Notes: generated from the letters alone by a model not told the origin. Shown: positions 53,218 to 59,990, counted from the first letter of the stretch. The stretch: 64,000 bases of DNA from Cerasicoccus maritimus (GCA_031296935.1 JAVDPD010000007.1:62001-126000), one strand, 5' to 3'. Made by a program: numbers and translations.

Positions 53218-53256
53218 CCAAGGCGCAGCCTTGGAACCGAAATGCTGCCGCATCTC
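53218..53256. repeat. Dual-hairpin tRNA-array spacer, copy 4
   Basis: CCAAGGC-GCA-GCCTTGG, linker AACC, then GAAATGC-TGCC-GCATCTC (one A-C mismatch). Starts directly after the CCA of tRNA-His. Confidence 0.75.
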
Positions 53257-53300
53257 ATGGCTTCGCGATTAGTCATCGGCTCTTCGTGACTCCCTTTCAT

Positions 53301-53375
53301 CGCAGAGTAGCTCAACGGATAGAGCTCCGGTCTCATACGTCGGCGGTACGGGTTCGATTCCCGTCTCTGCAACCA
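53301..53375 (+). tRNA. tRNA-Met (CAT) with initiator-like C1-A72
   Basis: Acceptor CGCAGAG/CTCTGCA, where the first pair is a C-A mismatch, the mark of initiator tRNA. The anticodon stem CCGGT-CTCATAC-GTCGG lacks the three G-C pairs of true initiators. D- and T-arms are normal; CCA encoded. Could be elongator Met, initiator or lysidine-modified Ile. Confidence 0.85.
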
Positions 53376-53379
53376 TTTC

Positions 53380-53454
53380 GGGTGCATCGTCCAGCGGCTA
53401 GGACAATGCATTGTCTATGCGAAAACGTCGGTTCGATTCCGGCTGTGCCCGCCA
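53380..53454 (+). tRNA. tRNA-Asp (GTC)
   Basis: Acceptor GGGTGCA/TGTGCCC (two wobbles), anticodon loop TTGTCTA in a stem with one mismatch, T-loop TTCGATT, CCA. Only 4 bp after the previous tRNA. Confidence 0.8.
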
Positions 53455-53459
53455 TTTTT

Positions 53460-53533
53460 GCGCGCATCGTCCAACGGTAAGACGACGCTCTTCCAAAGCG
53501 AGAATGCTGGTTCAAGTCCAGCTGCGCGCACCA
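53460..53533 (+). tRNA. tRNA-Gly (TCC)
   Basis: Acceptor GCGCGCA/TGCGCGC perfect, anticodon arm ACGCT-CTTCCAA-AGCGA, T-arm GCTGG-TTCAAGT-CCAGC, CCA. Confidence 0.88.
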
Positions 53534-53540
53534 TTTTGAT

Positions 53541-53615
53541 TACGGGATAGTGTAGTCGGTAACACCGCAGATTTTGAATCTGCTATCGGAGGTTCAAACC
53601 CTCCTCCCGTAGCCA
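53541..53615 (+). tRNA. tRNA-Gln (TTG)
   Basis: Acceptor TACGGGA/TCCCGTA perfect, anticodon arm GCAGA-TTTTGAA-TCTGC, T-arm GGAGG-TTCAAAC-CCTCC, CCA. Confidence 0.9.
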
Positions 53616-53616
53616 G

Positions 53617-53692
53617 GGCGCTGATCCCCAATGGCGAGGGCGCGGGCCTGCAAAGTCCGCTCTATCGGGTTCGAATCCCGGCGGCGCCTCCA
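53617..53692 (+). tRNA. tRNA-Cys (GCA)
   Basis: Acceptor GGCGCTG/CGGCGCC with one wobble, anticodon arm CGGGC-CTGCAAA-GTCCG, T-arm TCGGG-TTCGAAT-CCCGG, CCA. One base after the tRNA-Gln CCA. Confidence 0.88.
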
Positions 53693-53736
53693 AATTTCAA
53701 AGCGCATGATAAACTTTGCGCGATTCTGTAATTAAC
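53693..53736. repeat. Post-tRNA repeat, copy 2 (after tRNA-Cys)
   Basis: AATTTCAAAGCGCATGATAA then CTTTGCGCG and TAATTAAC, matching the tail of tRNA-Asn at 52650-52701. Confidence 0.6.
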
Positions 53737-53753
53737 CCCTCAGTGACGTGATA

Positions 53754-54121
53754 TTATACTGTAAGCATGAAATAACTCCACTCAGCTAAGATGGCCAAGA
53801 CTTGTATGCGTGATTTTTCACGTAGTCGAAAAACAGAAACATATTCGAGATATGATTCGTCTCCAGCGGGCTCAGACATGATCAGAATCGGGACCAGTCC
53901 ATCTCTCAAACCCATCTCGTAGTAAGTTCCAAATTTCGGCTCCTGCACAAACTTGGCATTTCGCCACACACATCAATTTCTGCGCGCTTACCGAACGCTC
54001 GGTTTGCGCGCCAATAAACCTTTCCGCGTCGGTCGACGGCGGCGTCTTGCGTCCATTTTGATGGTCTTGCGATTCTCCGTTCCGTTTCAGGCAGTCTAAG
54101 CGACGTGAGAAACATAGACAT
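53754..54121 (-). pseudogene. Small unknown gene with a frameshift at a TG repeat, inside the tRNA array
   Basis: From the ATG at 54121 the frame reads MSMFLTSLRLPETERRIARP and KWTQDAAVDRRGKVYWRANR to KRAEIDV; it then leaves the frame in which VWRNAKFVQEPKFGTYYEMG and DGLVPILIMSEPAGDESYLE continue to a stop at 53754. The switch point is GATGTGTGTGG (about 53968-53978): losing one TG would restore a single protein of about 120 residues. No family recognised. Could be phase-variable or simply broken. Confidence 0.4.
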
Positions 54122-54195
54122 CTGAGGATATAGCTCAGTTGGTAGAGCAGTGGATCGAAAATCCATTTGTCTCGGGTTCGATTCCCGAACAGAAA
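54121..54195 (+). tRNA. tRNA-Phe-like (GAA), acceptor stem degenerate, no CCA
   Basis: D-arm GCTC/GAGC, anticodon arm GTGGA-TCGAAAA-TCCAT, T-arm TCGGG-TTCGATT-CCCGA are good. The 3' side continues ACAGAAATCGG and does not pair with the 5' side beyond four bases; no CCA is encoded. Its 3' end seems replaced by the start of the next tRNA. Confidence 0.6.
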
Positions 54196-54197
54196 TC

Positions 54198-54276
54198 GGA
54201 ATAGTAGTGCAGTCAGGTTAGCACACTGGTCTTGTAAACCAGAGGTCGAGGGTTCGAATCCCTCCTTATCCCACCA
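54198..54276 (+). tRNA. tRNA-Thr-like (TGT)
   Basis: D-arm GTGC/GCAC, anticodon arm CTGGT-CTTGTAA-ACCAG, T-arm GAGGG-TTCGAAT-CCCTC, CCA. The acceptor GGAATAG/CTTATCC has two mismatches and one extra base on the 3' side. Confidence 0.65.
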
Positions 54277-54309
54277 AGGAAGTCACGGCAAAGACTTAAA
54301 AATCAGCCA

Positions 54310-54381
54310 CTAGCATAGGGTGCTAGCAATGCCAGTACGAGAGGAACGCAAAGCAAAAACAAAAGCCCAAGGGGAGCCTTG
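54310..54381 (+). ncRNA. Hairpins after the last tRNA, including a sarcin-ricin-loop-like 12-mer
   Basis: CTAGCA-TAGGG-TGCTAG (54310-54326), then AGTACGAGAGGA (54334-54345), identical to the core of the 23S rRNA sarcin-ricin loop, then CCAAGG-GGAG-CCTTGG (54366-54381), which echoes hairpin 1 of the array spacers. The 12-mer match could be chance. 54382-54698 holds nothing I recognise beyond short open frames. Confidence 0.3.
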
Positions 54382-54700
54382 GCATTTCGTGAAAGCCCGG
54401 CGCGGATTGTTTAGCGATAATCAATTCCGCGCCAGCGCCGCGGCCGCTTGAGTCGGCGTGGATACCGGTTGCTACTTGACTGGGCAAGACAGCGGCGCAT
54501 GCCGCGCACGCTGGGTATGGATGCGATTGAGGCGAACCTGAGGGTGCTTTTTTCGCGGAAATACTCTGCGTTGCAAAGTATGCGCCAAAGTCGCGCCCAG
54601 CCAACTGGCCTCCTGAAGCGCGGACCCGCGAGTCCGCCGCGTGGCTGATCGATTGGCCCAACTCCCCGCGGGCCCATTTTATTCTAATGGCGAATCGCTA

Positions 54701-54969
54701 GAGCACTTTTCATCTAACTTGGCCGATCAGGCCGCAGTGATTTTTCGTGTCCAGCAAGGCTGGCTTGAGTGTAGCGCACTGGAAGTGCGTGAGTGAAAAG
54801 CCAACGAAGCTGGCGCGGAAAAGCGCTCGGTTAAAGGCTTGGGGCCAGATTGGAAGGTCGCGGCGTTGGCATTTCAATCACGGGCTTCCAGCCCGCTCAA
54901 TCAATACCGCCTTGCGCTGCTTCCAATCTCATCCCCACCTGATTCGGCCAATTTAGATGAAAAATGCTC
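54701..54969. mobile_element. 269-bp MITE, family 1, copy 2 (TA target)
   Basis: Nearly full-length partner of 12162-12429, with TA on both sides (54699-54700, 54970-54971). Ends 84 bp before the slipin start at 55054, so any promoter for that gene lies in or just after the element. Confidence 0.82.
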
Positions 54970-55053
54970 TAATCGCCCATGACGAAAGGGACACAACATT
55001 CCGCATTCGTCATTCGCTCTTCGCCATCAACTAAACCTCAACCCAACACGAAC

Positions 55054-56571
55054 ATGATCCCGATCAAATATGTGAACATTCCGTATGAGCACTTTGGTCT
55101 CGTTTACCGTGACGGACGTTTCGTGAAACTGCTGAAGCCGGGTCGCACCTGGTACTTCGATCCACTCATGCGAGTGTCTATCGGCAAGCTCTGGCAGGGC
55201 AAGCCTTGGATCGAAATGCCGGCGACGCAGCTGCGTCAGCTTCGCGAATCTCCCGCCATTCAAGAGCACGCAGCGTTCATCGACCTGAAGGACACGCAGC
55301 GTGCGCTCGTTTGGCTGGACGGCCGTTTCCACGGTATCCTCGAGCCGGGGCTCTACGCCTACTGGAAGACCGTTGTTGAAGTCCGCGTGGAAATCATGGA
55401 TGTGCGCAACATCCTGTTCCGCCACGACGAAGCCGACATCATCCTCAAGACCGCCGCGGCCAAGCGCCACCTCGACGTATACGAAACTGCCGAAAACCTC
55501 GGCAGCGTAGTTTACGTGGACGGGCGCTTTCACGGCGTTTACGGCCCGGGAACCATTGGCTACTGGAAGAACGGTCTGACCGTTCGCCGTGAGTCCTTTG
55601 CGCTCCCGTGGCTGCCGATGAATGACAACGAACTCGAAAAGCTTCGTGAAGACGGTCAGCTCGACGCGTTCGCATCCTTCGTCGACGTTCAGGACAACCA
55701 GCGCGCACTGGTGTGGTTTAACGGCCGCTTCCATTGCATTCTGGGGCCGGGCCTCTACGCCTACCTAAAGGAAGGGCATGAGGCCCGCGTCAACCTGATC
55801 GACGCGACGATGCCGCAGTTCATCTACGATGAGCTCGACGTCATCTTCAAGCACGCCGAGGCGCTTCGCCAGCTCGCGGTCTACGAAATCGCAGACAACG
55901 AGCAGGGCGTGCTTTACCAGGATGGGAAGTTCTCTGAGCTTCTTTCTCCGGGCCGCTACGCGTTCTGGAAGGATGTAGGCAACGTCCGCGTCCGCCAGTA
56001 CGATCTGCGTGAGCAAGTCCTCGACGTGAGCGGGCAGGAAATCATGACGGCAGACAAAGTAACCCTGCGTCTGAACGCCGTGCTGAGCTACCGCATCGTC
56101 GATGTCCGCAAGGCGGCTGAAACCGTGAAGGACGCCGAACAGGCGCTCTACCGTGAGCTTCAGCTGATCATCCGCGCGGAAGTCGGCGGCCGCACCCTCG
56201 ACCAACTGCTCACGGACAAGACTGCGGTGGCGCACGACGCCCTGAAGTCTATCCAGCAAAAGGCTGAAGATTACGGCCTCGAAGTCAAGGGGCTGGGGAT
56301 CCGCGATGTCATCCTGCCGGGTGATATGAAGGAGCTCCTGAACCAAGTCATCGAAGCCGAAAAGGCCGCCCAGGCCAACGTCATCAAACGCCGCGAAGAA
56401 ACGGCCGCCATGCGCAGCCAGCTCAACACGGCCAAGATGATCGAAGACAACCCGACGCTCCTGCGCCTGCGCGAGCTCGAAACGGTCGAAAAGATCGCTG
56501 AAAAGTCGAACCTGCAAATCTTCGTTGGGGATGGGCAGGGGCTCACCAAGAGCATCGTCAAACTAGTCTAA
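55054..56571 (+). CDS. Slipin/SPFH-domain protein with five N-terminal tandem repeats
   Basis: 505 residues from ATG 55054 (MIPIKYVNIPYEHFGLVYRD). The C-terminal half is a band-7/SPFH domain: YDLREQVLDVSGQEIMTADK, VTLRLNAVLSYRIVDVRKAA, RTLDQLLTDK, GLGIRDVILPGDMKELLNQV, then a helical tail. Before it come five copies of a motif like LVW.DGRFHGILEPGLYAYWK (near residues 16, 83, 150, 232 and 297). Normal slipins have one such unit at the SPFH start. No N-terminal membrane helix is seen, which is unusual. Slipins scaffold membrane microdomains; here the location is unclear. Confidence 0.82.
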   Translation: MIPIKYVNIPYEHFGLVYRDGRFVKLLKPGRTWYFDPLMRVSIGKLWQGKPWIEMPATQLRQLRESPAIQEHAAFIDLKDTQRALVWLDGRFHGILEPGLYAYWKTVVEVRVEIMDVRNILFRHDEADIILKTAAAKRHLDVYETAENLGSVVYVDGRFHGVYGPGTIGYWKNGLTVRRESFALPWLPMNDNELEKLREDGQLDAFASFVDVQDNQRALVWFNGRFHCILGPGLYAYLKEGHEARVNLIDATMPQFIYDELDVIFKHAEALRQLAVYEIADNEQGVLYQDGKFSELLSPGRYAFWKDVGNVRVRQYDLREQVLDVSGQEIMTADKVTLRLNAVLSYRIVDVRKAAETVKDAEQALYRELQLIIRAEVGGRTLDQLLTDKTAVAHDALKSIQQKAEDYGLEVKGLGIRDVILPGDMKELLNQVIEAEKAAQANVIKRREETAAMRSQLNTAKMIEDNPTLLRLRELETVEKIAEKSNLQIFVGDGQGLTKSIVKLV

Positions 56572-56577
56572 CTCAGT

Positions 56578-56612
56578 CCCGGAGGGCCAACGACTCCGGG
56601 GCTTTATTTTTT
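56578..56612 (+). terminator. Terminator after the slipin gene
   Basis: CCCGGAG-GGCCAACGA-CTCCGGG followed by GCTTTATTTTTT. Confidence 0.85.
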
Positions 56613-56680
56613 CATTAAACGCCATGCTTGAAATGTACACCGCAAAAATTAACTTTGTGGGGCAAAGCAATCGCTCCACT

Positions 56681-56986
56681 ATGTCGAAGAAAAACGTTGA
56701 AGAGATCGCCTGCTCACTTTGCGGGCGCGCCACTCCGGCCAAGCATGTCGAGAAACATCACCTCGTGCCGCGATCCAAGGGCGGGACGGACACCATTGAT
56801 GTTTGCCGAAACTGCGGCGACCAGGTCCATAAGCTATTTTCGAACAACGAACTTCGCGACGAATACAATACGCTGGAGAAGCTGCGAACCGCGCCGGGAA
56901 TGGAGAAATGGATCCGCTGGGTGCGTAAGCAGGATAGCTTCACCTTCTCGATGAAGTCGCCCAAGGGCCGACGCCCGGACAAGTAA
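56681..56986 (+). CDS. Small HNH endonuclease
   Basis: 101 residues from the ATG at 56681 (MSKKNVEEIACSLCGRATPA); the frame is open from 56624. Zinc pairs CSLCG and CRNCG flank the HNH core EKHHLVPRSKGGTDTIDVCR, with VHKLFSNNEL ending it: this is the ββα-metal fold. Freestanding HNH proteins of this size are nickases or nucleases of phages and mobile elements, and often accompany tRNA arrays. Followed by a UUCG-loop terminator. Confidence 0.82.
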   Translation: MSKKNVEEIACSLCGRATPAKHVEKHHLVPRSKGGTDTIDVCRNCGDQVHKLFSNNELRDEYNTLEKLRTAPGMEKWIRWVRKQDSFTFSMKSPKGRRPDK

Positions 56987-57015
56987 TCCCGGGCATTCAT
57001 TTTTTATCAATGCAG

Positions 57016-57042
57016 GCAGTCCGTTCGCGGGCTGCTTGTTTT
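57016..57042 (+). terminator. UUCG-tetraloop terminator after the HNH gene
   Basis: GCAGTCCG-TTCG-CGGGCTGC with TTGTTTT. Directly after, CTTTGC-CGT-GCAAAG and TGCGC-TGGGA-GGCGCA (57047-57081) form another two-hairpin spacer like those of the tRNA array, with unrelated stems. Confidence 0.8.
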
Positions 57043-57087
57043 ACTTTGCCGTGCAAAGCTTAACTGCGCTGGGAGGCGCACATAGTC

Positions 57088-58086
57088 ATGAATACCGAAG
57101 AATTGCGCCTGATTCGGGATTGTTTACCCGAGGGGCGCACCAAGTATTATTACTTCAAAGACGCATATGTATTCCAGATCCTCAAGTGGAAGCTAGGTGA
57201 GGCGCAGGCCACTGCTTCTTCGCTCAAGCAGCATGCGCAATGGCAACGCTTCGCCAAGAAGGAAGCCTTCGCGCGTTACCTGTCGAAGTGGCCCGATGGC
57301 TTGGTCGATGGCGAGCGCTTGGGCTACTATTGGCCGAGTGATCAGCAGGTGCATGCGTTCCGTTTAACGTTGGGCGAGTGGGGGCAGGAGCCGAGCAATC
57401 AGAACGATTCCTGGTTTCAGACTTCGCGTTCCGGCTGGAACCTCGTGCTCCAGCTGAACTTTCCGGCCGAGCATGATCGCGAATACCGAAACCTGGTTGG
57501 GCCGGATGGAGGCAGCTACTTCGCGTGGACGTTTCACCCGGTGCGTGTGGGCCAGTATAATACGCTGGCTTGGGCGCGTCTGGATATCGACCTTGATCGC
57601 GGCGTGGCCTTGATTGAGGAAATTCAAACCGACTGGCTGCGCGAAGCCGCGAGTCAGCGCAGTCACTTGGCCAAGGAACTGAAGCAGGGCAGGCTGAAGC
57701 TCGATGACCGCTGGTGGCAGTCCACCGTGGGCAACGTGATCAGCTACTTCGACCGCAACCTCGAACCCTTGCTCGATGTGTGGGACGAGGCCATGCTGTC
57801 GGCGGCTCTGTGGTTCCTCTATAAGGAGCTCGGCGTTTCGCGGGTGTATTATCACACGTGGGAGTCTGGGCTGCTATACAAGCAACTGCCGGAGGATAGC
57901 GCGCCGCCACGCTCACTCTACACCAAGTTGCCGAAGCGATTCGGTTTTGAAAAGGTGGAGATGGGCCCGAGCTTCCTCGACGAGTCGCAGAAGTCTCGTC
58001 GCTTCTGGAAGCGACGCAAGGACAAGCGAACCACCGCAGCTTGGTGGCGCCTGGACCTGGAGTCCGCCGTTCAATTCGCCAAATAG
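57088..58086 (+). CDS. Unknown protein with EIQTDW motif, like a phage polyvalent-protein domain
   Basis: 332 residues, no signal peptide. Residues about 150-185 read YNTLAWARLDIDLDRGVALI then EEIQTDWLREAAS, matching the pattern (H.R.....L.IEEIQSDW) of a domain found in large polyvalent proteins of phages and plasmids. The later DEAMLSAALWFLYKELGVSR and VYYHTWESG block fits the second half of that domain (a helix followed by a strand and a T/W..G loop), then a YTKLPKRFGFEKVEM close. Activity unknown. Its neighbourhood (HNH gene, tRNA array) fits an element-borne origin. Confidence 0.6.
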   Translation: MNTEELRLIRDCLPEGRTKYYYFKDAYVFQILKWKLGEAQATASSLKQHAQWQRFAKKEAFARYLSKWPDGLVDGERLGYYWPSDQQVHAFRLTLGEWGQEPSNQNDSWFQTSRSGWNLVLQLNFPAEHDREYRNLVGPDGGSYFAWTFHPVRVGQYNTLAWARLDIDLDRGVALIEEIQTDWLREAASQRSHLAKELKQGRLKLDDRWWQSTVGNVISYFDRNLEPLLDVWDEAMLSAALWFLYKELGVSRVYYHTWESGLLYKQLPEDSAPPRSLYTKLPKRFGFEKVEMGPSFLDESQKSRRFWKRRKDKRTTAAWWRLDLESAVQFAK

Positions 58087-58107
58087 GCATAGTGAAAAGG
58101 GGAAAAG

Positions 58108-58153
58108 GGCGGCCCGGCCTTTTTGGTTGGCCGGGTCGCCTATCAATTTTTTG
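58108..58153 (+). terminator. Terminator after the EIQTDW gene
   Basis: GGCGGCCCGGCC (58108-58119) pairs with GGCCGGGTCGCC (58129-58140), one wobble, followed by TATCAATTTTTTG. The remaining gap to 58315 shows nothing recognisable. Confidence 0.8.
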
Positions 58154-58315
58154 TGCGAGTCATCCTCTCGCATCCACCGCCGTTCGACTGTTGCTGGCTT
58201 TATTGCCGGGAGTAGAAAAGCTGCTTGTGTGGGTTGCCTCGCCGGCGAAACGCATTATATCTTTGCGTCGACATACGGTGGTGTGTCATGGATTATACTC
58301 TCTCCCAGTCTTGTT

Positions 58316-59497
58316 ATGCATTATCGTCGATTTGGCCGAACCGAAATTCAAATGCCCGTCATCACTGCGGGTGGCATGCGCTACCAGCAGTCGTGGGAGG
58401 ACCTCTCCGCTGACAAAATAAAAAAGGAGGAGCAGGAGCGCATCACGAGCTGTATTCATCGCGCCTTAGAGTTGGGGATTAACCACATCGAGACCGCGCG
58501 GGGTTATGGCAGCTCCGAAGTGCAACTGAAGCGTGTGTTGAAAGACATTCCGCGCGAGAAATACGTTTTGCAGAGTAAGGTTGCGCCGCAAGTGGACCCC
58601 AAGAAGTTTGAGGCAATCCTGAACGACACCTTCGACCGTTTGGGCTGCGACTACCTCGATTTGTTTGGTTTTCACGGTATTAACCTTGATACTATCTTAG
58701 ATTGGACTGTTCGCAAAGGCGGCTGCATGGAGGTCGCGCGACGCTGGCAAAAAGACGGCCGCATTAAGCACATCGGTTTTTCTACGCACGCGCCGTGCGA
58801 TGTCATCGTCCGTGCCGCTGAGACCGGCGAGTTCGACTACGTGAACCTGCACTGGTATTTTATCAACCAAACGAACTGGGCCGCGGTTGAAGCTGCAACC
58901 AAGCAAGATATGGGCGTCTTCATCATTAGCCCGAATGACAAAGGCGGGCAGCTCTTTAACCCACCACAGAAGCTGGTGGACCTGTGCGATCCACTGACGC
59001 CGATGGGCTTCAACACGCTCTTCTGTTTGCGTCGACCCGAGGTGCACACGCTGAGTGTCGGCGTGGCGCAGCCGGATCAATTCGACCCGCAGATCGACGC
59101 ACTCGAACACTACGACAACATCGACGCGACTATTGCGCCGATTGAGAAGCGCATCAATGACGCCATTGTCGCGGAGCTGGGCACCGATTGGTGGCCAAGC
59201 TACGTTGAGGGATTGCCGAGCTATTTGAACGCTCCTGGCGAAGTGAATCTGCAATACATTCTGCGGCTTTGGACTCTGGCCAAGGGCCTCGACATGGATG
59301 GCTATGGCAAATACCGCTATGGCATGCTGGGTAATGGCGACCACTGGATGGGCGGCCAGAAAGCAGTAGACTTTAAGGACGAGGACATCATTAAGGCGGT
59401 CAACGGGCATCCCTTTGCTAAGAAAATTCCGGACATCCTGCGCGAAGCACACGAAATATTTAAGGGCGAAGAGCGTAAGCGTCTTTCCAGCGCGTAG
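58316..59497 (+). CDS. Aldo/keto reductase family oxidoreductase
   Basis: 393 residues from ATG 58316 (MHYRRFGRTEIQMPVITAGG); the same frame is open for 540 bp further back, but without family match. TIM barrel of the AKR superfamily: GINHIETARGYGSSEVQL (the usual catalytic Asp replaced by Glu, Tyr kept), YVLQSKV (Lys) and LDLFGFHGIN (His). RIKHIGFSTHAP follows. The C-terminal 100 residues (DWWPSYVEGLPSYLNAPGEV) extend beyond the AKR core. Substrate unknown. Confidence 0.85.
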   Translation: MHYRRFGRTEIQMPVITAGGMRYQQSWEDLSADKIKKEEQERITSCIHRALELGINHIETARGYGSSEVQLKRVLKDIPREKYVLQSKVAPQVDPKKFEAILNDTFDRLGCDYLDLFGFHGINLDTILDWTVRKGGCMEVARRWQKDGRIKHIGFSTHAPCDVIVRAAETGEFDYVNLHWYFINQTNWAAVEAATKQDMGVFIISPNDKGGQLFNPPQKLVDLCDPLTPMGFNTLFCLRRPEVHTLSVGVAQPDQFDPQIDALEHYDNIDATIAPIEKRINDAIVAELGTDWWPSYVEGLPSYLNAPGEVNLQYILRLWTLAKGLDMDGYGKYRYGMLGNGDHWMGGQKAVDFKDEDIIKAVNGHPFAKKIPDILREAHEIFKGEERKRLSSA

Positions 59498-59529
59498 TTT
59501 AGTGGCGGCTCAATATTGGTATTGAGTAG

Positions 59530-59757
59530 CTCTTTTCCGGAAAAGCCTACGTAGGCTTTTTGAAAACAACCGCATAGGAAACTCCGCAACAACCGCATAG
59601 GAAACTCGAAAAAGCCTTAGTAGGAAACTCCGAAAGAACCGATGCTATCATGCCTCAACAACCGATGCTGTACCGCCTCGATAACCGCTCGGTTGTTGGG
59701 GCAACACACGGGCGGTTGTTTGCGAAACAATAGAGTAGGAAACTTGAAAAAGTCTTA
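59530..59757. repeat. Degenerate minirepeat array (AACAACCGCATAGGAAACTC units), left part
   Basis: Unit GCAACAACCGCATAGGAAAC recurs at about 59563-59580 and 59585-59606, with decayed forms GTAGGAAACTCCG (59620), CAACAACCGATGCT (59656) and AGTAGGAAACTTG (59735). Irregular spacing and variable ends distinguish it from CRISPR. Continues after the MITE at 59922-59990. Confidence 0.6.
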
Positions 59758-59918
59758 GAGGGCGTCTAAAAAGTCTGATCGAGTCGGCGAGATGTATTCG
59801 AGAGGCAAAATTTCGGCTTCTGAATCGAGGCGAAACAAGTTTCGTCGAGATGAAGAAATGATATTTTGGCCTCGGAGGCGCTCTCCGACGAAGACCACTT
59901 GAGTTTTTAGACGCCCTC
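59758..59918. mobile_element. 161-bp MITE, family 2, copy 2 (TTA target duplication)
   Basis: Perfect terminal repeats GAGGGCGTCTAAAAA / TTTTTAGACGCCCTC, flanked by TTA (59755-59757, 59919-59921). Removing element plus one TTA gives AAAAAGTCTTAGTAGGAAAC, matching the undisturbed array unit AAAAAGCCTTAGTAGGAAAC at 59609-59628, so the empty site is visible in the same array. Confidence 0.9.
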
Positions 59919-59921
59919 TTA

Positions 59922-59990
59922 GTAGGAAACTGCGCAATAACCGTGTAGGCTTTTGCGCAACAACTGTGGTGTTGTTTGGAAGTGGGCAGG
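59922..59990. repeat. Degenerate minirepeat array, right part
   Basis: GTAGGAAACTGCGCAATAAC and GTGTAGGCTTTTGCGCAACA continue the minirepeats after the MITE. 59991-60216 is AT-rich and holds no feature I can name. Confidence 0.5.

Noticed and set aside
52840..53515. Several minus-strand frames of 60-110 codons with GFEPTSPGSQPD-like or GGIRTH-like strings
   Set aside because: These are antisense readings of tRNA genes, a well-known artefact.
59530..59990. Possible CRISPR array
   Set aside because: Units are degenerate and unevenly spaced, spacers are not of fixed length, and no cas gene is present.
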